The notes below the pieces were generated by a model. That model searched no databases. It was given only the letters and a program-made list of their open reading frames with translations, and had not been told where the DNA came from. The position numbers were made by a program, and so were the translations under genes. This document shows positions 33,913 through 38,999 of a stretch of DNA of 38,999 bases, piece by piece; the first letter of the stretch is position 1; the number at the start of each line of letters is the position of its first letter. The stretch is from the NCBI GenBank assembly GCA_000181795.3, contig CM012953.1:16125996-16164994 (forward strand), in the 5' to 3' direction. The DNA is from Trichinella spiralis (taxonomy: Eukaryota; Nematoda; Enoplea; Trichinellida; Trichinellidae).

Positions 33913-34733
33913 CTTTTTCTACATTGCAATAAATGTGAAAAAATTGCTTTCAAATAATACAAACAGTTCTTGTGTAGATAATTAATTAGTGGAAAACTGT
34001 CAAATAACGTAACATTATTGTCATAAATAAGCAATCTGTTCAAATGATTCGCAATAGGTATAATTTTTGAAATTTGTAAAGATTATTTTAAAACATAAAA
34101 TAAAAAATAATTTTCATATTACATTTTCAACTTTAAATGGAAAAATAGACGTGTAAAATATTCTCGCCAGTTTACAGTATAATGACATGAAAGTTCGAAT
34201 AAAAAATATAACAGAGTAGAAACAAAAATCGTACAAAAACAAATTGAATGAAAGTATAAATTTAATTTGTATATTAATTGTTGTAAACATTTCGATTAAA
34301 ATTGCCAGGAATGATTTTGTTAAATACTAAAAGCAGTTGCTTTGAGATTACCGATTTTGTGATAAAATTTTTCAATAAATGAAAATATTTGACTTTTTTA
34401 CAAGATCAACGACTTTTTTCAAATGTTTAAAGTGGATAAAAGTGATACTTTACTGCAGATCATGATTAAAATTAGTAATAAAATATCTTTTTTTTGGCAA
34501 ACAGTTTCATTTCAGTTGTAAAATCATTTTAAATTTCAACGATCAATTTGCACCTCTTATTTGAATTTAATATTTTTTGAAGGTTTTATTTTATTTTTAC
34601 ATTTTTAAATATCTGTTTATTTTTCTGGTTCTTGGTCAAAGAAGAAACAGCCTCTTCAGTTTCAATTAAGCAGCATTGAAAAATTGGCAGTTCCATTTCT
34701 TGATATTCATAGCCATCTTTCCTTTGTGGTAAA
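33913..34733. other. Spacer upstream of ALKBH8
   Basis: Probably holds the ALKBH8 promoter. The sequence is AT-rich and no core element is clear. The minus-strand frame 34586-34780 starts MPTICEHLFSFVSCLY and has 64 codons with a plausible composition but no recognised family. Confidence 0.4.
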
Positions 34734-34765
34734 TACAAACAGCTTACAAACGAAAACAGATGCTC

Positions 34766-34972
34766 ACAAATTGTTGGCATCCATTGTCAGCTGTGCAATC
34801 GCTTGGTCACCTGAATAATGAACAATGAGTGAACAGATTTATGGGAATAATTTCTAAAAACAAATCACGTGGTAATTTGATATCTTGCAAAAAATAACAA
34901 TAACAATACTTTATCACATGAACATCGAAAAAGAAAAAAGAACAACGGATTATTTTATTTTTGCATAAATCC

Positions 34973-35026
<54 letters not shown>

Positions 35027-35251
35027 TAGGATTAGGATTAGAAATGCGACTTTATGATTATCTTTTTGTTTCACGTTTGTTGTACATTTGACCTGAGGGA
35101 AGAAATGAATCATTCCGAATGAGGAGTAGCTTTTTGACCAGGGTCAGAGACTGGCAAAAGGTGAACAATTGTCGGAAAAGTACAAAACTTCCCCATGTGC
35201 GGTTGTAAATTTATCTGACAGTTTAATTGATGCCAATAAATCAATCATTAC
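34766..35251 (-). other. Two candidate exons of an unrecognised minus-strand gene
   Basis: After a GCTCAG acceptor at 35252 a frame reads VMIDLLASIKLSDKFTTAHG, then EVLYFSDNCSPFASL, and stops at 35144. After a TTATTCAG acceptor at 34811 a second frame reads DQAIAQLTMDANNL and stops. The first could join the second by a weak donor (CCA|GTCTCT), giving a protein end without the first stop. The composition is protein-like but no family is recognised, and the upstream exons were not found. Confidence 0.25.
34975..35027. repeat. (AAT)n microsatellite
   Basis: About 17 uninterrupted AAT/ATA units, followed by two short TAGGATTAGGATTAG units. Confidence 0.95.
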
Positions 35252-36070
35252 CTGAGCAAAGTTCACACTGTGTGAGGTAAAAGTAAAAAATAAAAAACAT
35301 TAAAGTTGTTTTCCCCGAATGTTCATATTTCCAGTAACATTGTATCTTGTCTATTTTGATTTAAATAAATAAATAAATATATTGATTATTTTATCAAAAC
35401 GTTTCAATTCTTATTTTATTGATAATTGTTTTTTATACTTCATTCGATCACGTCGAACGAACAAGAAAACGCTGGTCCAGTGGTTAAAACCCCCCATTCC
35501 AAAAAAAATTTCCATTTTTTCCATCGATTTCCGATTTCGATGAAAATAAAATTTAAATAAATTAAATAAAAGCTATCTTTGCAACGAAAACAAAAATTTA
35601 GCTTTGGATGCAAGAACAAATTCAACAATGCTAGCAAAAGAACAGCGAATGCTTATTGAAATAGTAATTGAAAATTGTTATTATTGAACGGCATATTTTG
35701 AACCATTACGCTGTGGTCATTTATTGTATGATACGGTCGGCGGCAGGATGAAAAGATATGCGTGCGGTGGTGACCAATTAATTGTCCAGTTATCGGTCAC
35801 AACCATCTCTGTACGTTAGCATCATACTGCATGCGGTTATTATCGTAATTTCAGTTAATTATAATCGCAATGCAATTTTGCTATCTTGAACTGAATCAAA
35901 CAAAGAAACTTTGTTTAATTGGAAATTTTTTACTTATCATCCATGAATGATGGATACTGTAAGATTGAATGAAAAGAAACAAAATGTTGCATTCAGCGTT
36001 GCAAATTTTTTTCATTTTCACAGCGATAAAACGATGTTGCAATAATAAAACAACAATAAAAATCGATTTT
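35252..36070. other. Intergenic stretch, nothing recognised
   Basis: AT-rich. The 65-codon minus-strand frame at 35440-35637 has no motif or clear splice context. Confidence 0.4.
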
Positions 36071-36355
36071 TTATAAAATTAAAAATATTTTATTTCTATT
36101 ATTACTATTTTCAGTTGATAATTTGTTTTCTGACGGTATATATGTATATATTTTTTTTTCTAATACCGATCGAGATTGACTATTAAATAATATACATCTA
36201 TTGCTGTGAACAACTGCTTGCGCCTGTTTGACAGTTGTTGCATCCACACAGCAGGTATCCTTAAACTCCATGCAAAACAAATGGGATGGACAACAACTGA
36301 CCACACTATTCATTTTCTTCACGCAGCTGTATATATATATATCAATAAAGGTCAA
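36071..36355 (-). other. Open frame with a Cys-rich segment, possible exon
   Basis: Up to 94 codons. After a TATATACAG (possible acceptor) the frame reads CVKKMNSVVSCCPSHLFC, then MEFKDTCCVDATTVKQAQ, then AVVHSNRCILF, with seven Cys in about 45 residues and a possible GTATTA donor after SQSRS. The acceptor lacks a pyrimidine tract. Small Cys-rich secreted proteins are common in nematodes, but no signal peptide or family could be assigned. Confidence 0.22.
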
Positions 36356-37005
36356 TATTGTTTTTCTTGTCTATCGTATTCATCATTTATTATTATAATA
36401 ATTTTTTTATAGCTTCTACAAATTTATCTACAAACAGCCTCTTTCTTGGCAAAATTTTCATTTTTCACGTTCAGTGAACAAAACTCGGCTTCGACATTAG
36501 CGGAGAAAAGCAACGCTACCAATTTACGAACTCACATTTGGAATTGTTTCGAAATTTGATAATTTTTTAAAATCTGTTTTCTCTATCTCTCATCACGTTC
36601 AGTTCGAATTCACTTTATTATTGAATAAAATATTTTTTAAAAAAATTCGCTTTGAATAGAGAACGAAGAAAACCATTGCAAACCAATAATTATTTTCCAT
36701 AAACACTTTTACTACTTTTCAAACAAAACACAACACAAGCATGAAAAAATAAATAGGTACAATATTTGCAAAGACAAAAAACTTAATTCATAAGTTTTTC
36801 AAAACAATTTGCAAATGCAATCTTTTACCATTTCAAAAATACATTTCTAAAGACACAAGGGATATATATATATATATATTGTATATGCGTATAATGTATG
36901 TATACGTAGGTATGTACGGTATGTATGTATATATTTTGTTCAAAAAATACCATTATTATTATTATTATAATATAATTGTGCTTTGTTGTTGTGTTCTGGA
37001 GATTT
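36356..37005. other. Spacer 3' of the DEAD-box gene
   Basis: AT-rich, with TA/TG microsatellite at 36860-36935 and ATT repeats at 36952-36968. It probably includes the helicase 3' UTR. No gene seen. Confidence 0.5.
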
Positions 37006-38667
37006 TTACCATCCGTAATCTTCATCAACAGACTGCTCTTGGAGTTGCGTGGTGCCGAGCTCTACATTGCCACCGCCGGAATTCTGAGCTGATGGAAAAG
37101 TGCTGTATTCGACATCGTCGTCGGTGTCGCTGAGCAAAAAGTTTGGAACATCCTGACCACACCTCTGCAGCATATCGGCCAAGTCTTTCGCAATCGCTTG
37201 GTCGTCTCGCCAGCTGAAGAAGCTGATCGCTCGTCCCGGGTTGCCTACACGCCCAGTTCTACCAATGCGGTGAACATAGTCGTCGACGCATTTGGGCATG
37301 TCGAAATTGATCACATAGTCCACGCCGGCTATGTCGAGACCCCGAGCCGCGACATCCGTAGCCACCAACACGTTCGCCTTGCCTTGTTTGAAATTTCTCA
37401 ACGCTTTCTCACGCTCGTACTGTTCCCGGTCTCCGTGTATGCTTGTCGACTTGAAACCGTTGTTCAACAATTCCATCGACACAATATCCGCCATTCGTTT
37501 GCGCGAGACGAAAATCAATATTTTCGGAATCTCGTTGCGACCTTCGTACTCTTCTGAAATTTCTCTCAAAATATTCAACAACTGATCGTCTTTAGCTTGG
37601 TATTTCGCCAGCCGGATACTTTGCATAATATCCTGGTTGGCACTGCCCAGGATACCGATAATTTTAAAAATGAAATCGTCACGCAAAAATTGACGCGCCA
37701 ACGACTGCACTTCGACCGGAAACGTAGCGGAAAACATGGCCGTGATGAACTCGCCGACCGGAAGCGTGCTCGCTATTTGGCGGACCGTCGCCTCGAAGCC
37801 CATGTCCAACATTCGGTCGGCTTCGTCGAAAATGAAAAATCTGCAGAAGTTCAACGTCACCTTCTGCATCTCCATGAACTGGACGAGACGGCCAGGGGTC
37901 GCGACCACGATGTCACACCCTCGCCACAGTTCGCTCAGCTGGTACTGGACGCTCACGCCGCCGTAAGCCACGGCACACCGAAACCCTGTATCGACCAACA
38001 AGCTCCTGCACACGCTGAACACTTGCTGGGCCAATTCTCGAGTCGGAACTACCACGGCCGCTTGGGGGGCTATTTTCCCCGGGATACGTTCGCGCTCTTC
38101 AAGAAGCGAAATGATCGGCAACAAAAAGGCAGCGGTTTTGCCGGAGCCCGTCTGCGCGCAGACCATCAAATCTCTGCGTTGCAAAAGTACTGGAATCGCG
38201 TGACGTTGGACAAGGGTCGGAACCGTCATCTGCAATTTGCTGATGTTTTTCAGCAGAACATCGCTGAAGCCAAATTCTTGGAATGAATTCTTCGGAGCGG
38301 GGCAATTGACGCCTCTCGTCTCAACATCCACTTCCATTTGTTTCTCGAAATTAATACCCTTCGAAATGTACAACGAGTTGAAATCCGCCTCGTCCAACTC
38401 TTTCGGCACGTACGTCACGGGCGGTCTTCGATGTTCGACGCCACGGCTGCCGTCGGGCACATCACTCTGATTGTTATATCTATCTGCTCCAGCCCTTTCG
38501 TATCCGAAATCATCTCTTCCACTTCCAAAACCACCACCACCACCACCTCGTCCACGTCCAGAATTCCCGAATCCACCACCTCGTCCACGTCCAGAATCTC
38601 CAAAACGGCCACCTCGTCCACGTCCATAAATCTCCCGGAAACCGATGCCTCCTCGACGATAATAGTG
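37006..38667 (-). CDS. vasa: Vasa-like DEAD-box RNA helicase (start codon not resolved)
   Basis: An ATP-dependent RNA helicase of the Vasa/DDX4-DDX3 group. The frame is open from 38667 (after a TGA at 38668) to the stop at 37006, over 550 codons in one exon. It begins with RGG-type repeats (GRGRGGRFGDSGRGRGGGFG), then FGYERAGADRYNNQ. The helicase core has every motif: AQTGSGKT, PTRELA, GG, TPGR, DEADRMLDMGF, SAT, VAARGLDIAGVDYVINFD and HRIGRTGR. The C-terminal part (DDQAIAKDL, QDVPNFL) and the acidic end with Trp (DEDYGW) favour Vasa over DDX3, where a germline role would be expected. No CCHC zinc knuckles are visible. There is no in-frame ATG before the core, so an upstream exon is needed, probably beyond the window. 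The region is GC-richer than its neighbours. Confidence 0.85.
   Translation of the reverse strand, partial: HYYRRGGIGFREIYGRGRGGRFGDSGRGRGGGFGNSGRGRGGGGGGFGSGRDDFGYERAGADRYNNQSDVPDGSRGVEHRRPPVTYVPKELDEADFNSLYISKGINFEKQMEVDVETRGVNCPAPKNSFQEFGFSDVLLKNISKLQMTVPTLVQRHAIPVLLQRRDLMVCAQTGSGKTAAFLLPIISLLEERERIPGKIAPQAAVVVPTRELAQQVFSVCRSLLVDTGFRCAVAYGGVSVQYQLSELWRGCDIVVATPGRLVQFMEMQKVTLNFCRFFIFDEADRMLDMGFEATVRQIASTLPVGEFITAMFSATFPVEVQSLARQFLRDDFIFKIIGILGSANQDIMQSIRLAKYQAKDDQLLNILREISEEYEGRNEIPKILIFVSRKRMADIVSMELLNNGFKSTSIHGDREQYEREKALRNFKQGKANVLVATDVAARGLDIAGVDYVINFDMPKCVDDYVHRIGRTGRVGNPGRAISFFSWRDDQAIAKDLADMLQRCGQDVPNFLLSDTDDDVEYSTFPSAQNSGGGNVELGTTQLQEQSVDEDYGW
38520..38640 (-). repeat. Tandem repeats encoding the RGG box of the helicase
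   Basis: Imperfect repeats of about 33 bp around GGACGTGGACGAGGTGG encode the GRGRGG-type units. The same repeats in the next frame read DVDEV units, which explains the overlapping 102-codon frame at 38415-38723. Confidence 0.8.
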
Positions 38668-38999
38668 TCAGATACCGTTCGACCGACCAGTTCCGAGTTA
38701 TTTGCAACCCATTGCTGCTTCATCTATGTGATGTCGAAAAAGCTTCCTACAGCGTGTTTCAAATATCGGCGATGCGTTCCACATGAGGTCGACGCGAGCT
38801 GCCATGAGATGACTTATTATAGGCCCATGGGAAACTGAGAGAGTAAATATTGTAAATGACGCCGTCTCCTCGCGACATGCAACTCGCACGCTATTAATCT
38901 TAAATATTGAATCGACAGAGTACTCGACGGGTTGTGTCTTGTGCTGATACACTACGACCGAGTAGTGAAGGAGCAGGAAAGATCTTACGCCTAGCGTTC
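38668..38999. other. Right window edge, upstream of the helicase exon
   Basis: No convincing exon was found. An ATG at 38723 opens a frame (MKQQWVANNSELVGRT) that runs into the helicase exon out of frame. The rest may be intron or 5' flank. Confidence 0.4.

Noticed and set aside
35028-35042. TTAGGATTAGGATTAG-like units as a telomeric remnant
   Set aside because: Only two units, not the nematode TTAGGC repeat; most likely decay of the AAT microsatellite.
37597-38286. Plus-strand 229-codon open frame
   Set aside because: It lies opposite the DEAD-box core and its translation has no motif.
38640-38723. A ~25 nt intron joining the ATG at 38723 to the helicase frame
   Set aside because: Too short for an intron and lacks a pyrimidine tract.

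Overview
The window looks like nuclear DNA from an enoplean nematode close to Trichinella. It is AT-rich, its genes are split by many small introns, and its left end holds a cluster of DNase II-like secreted proteins, a family known to be greatly expanded in Trichinella and Trichuris. The assignment is inferred from gene content; no ribosomal or mitochondrial marker is present.

Layout. (1) 1-7.5 kb: three DNase II-like genes. One is cut by the left edge (minus strand), one is complete (plus, 2221-3816) and one is complete (minus, 5742-7339). The two complete genes have six exons with the same intron positions and phases, and encode signal peptides. Both lack the histidines of the two DNase II HxK motifs. 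All three have a similar ~70 bp block 110-120 bp before the ATG; a fourth copy of that block has no gene. A small hAT-type MITE sits at 765-946. (2) 7.5-13.5 kb: mostly non-coding, with a possible solo LTR holding a long TA palindrome, some possible 5' exons on the plus strand and one unassigned minus-strand reading frame. (3) 13.6-24.8 kb: a single minus-strand gene for the AMPK gamma subunit (four CBS motifs). Its splice phases fit two alternative N-termini: a distal one (predicted 640 aa) and a proximal one rich in Gln and Ser (predicted 452 aa). (4) 25.4-25.8 kb: MOCS2A, the small subunit of molybdopterin synthase. (5) 25.8-30.4 kb: no recognised gene, one orphan candidate exon. (6) 30.4-33.9 kb: a complete ten-exon ALKBH8 gene (RRM, AlkB dioxygenase, SAM methyltransferase; 596 aa), with a tRNA-Pro(TGG) gene on the opposite strand of one intron. 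(7) 34-37 kb: AT-rich, with a few unassigned open exons and a long (AAT)n tract. (8) 37.0-38.7 kb: a Vasa-like DEAD-box helicase with an N-terminal RGG region; its start codon is not in the exon seen.

The genes do not form one pathway. Two of them, ALKBH8 and the tRNA gene in its intron, both concern tRNA, but tRNA-Pro is not an established ALKBH8 substrate. All exon borders were derived by hand from GT/AG sites, reading-frame phase and remembered family sequences. They need transcript support.
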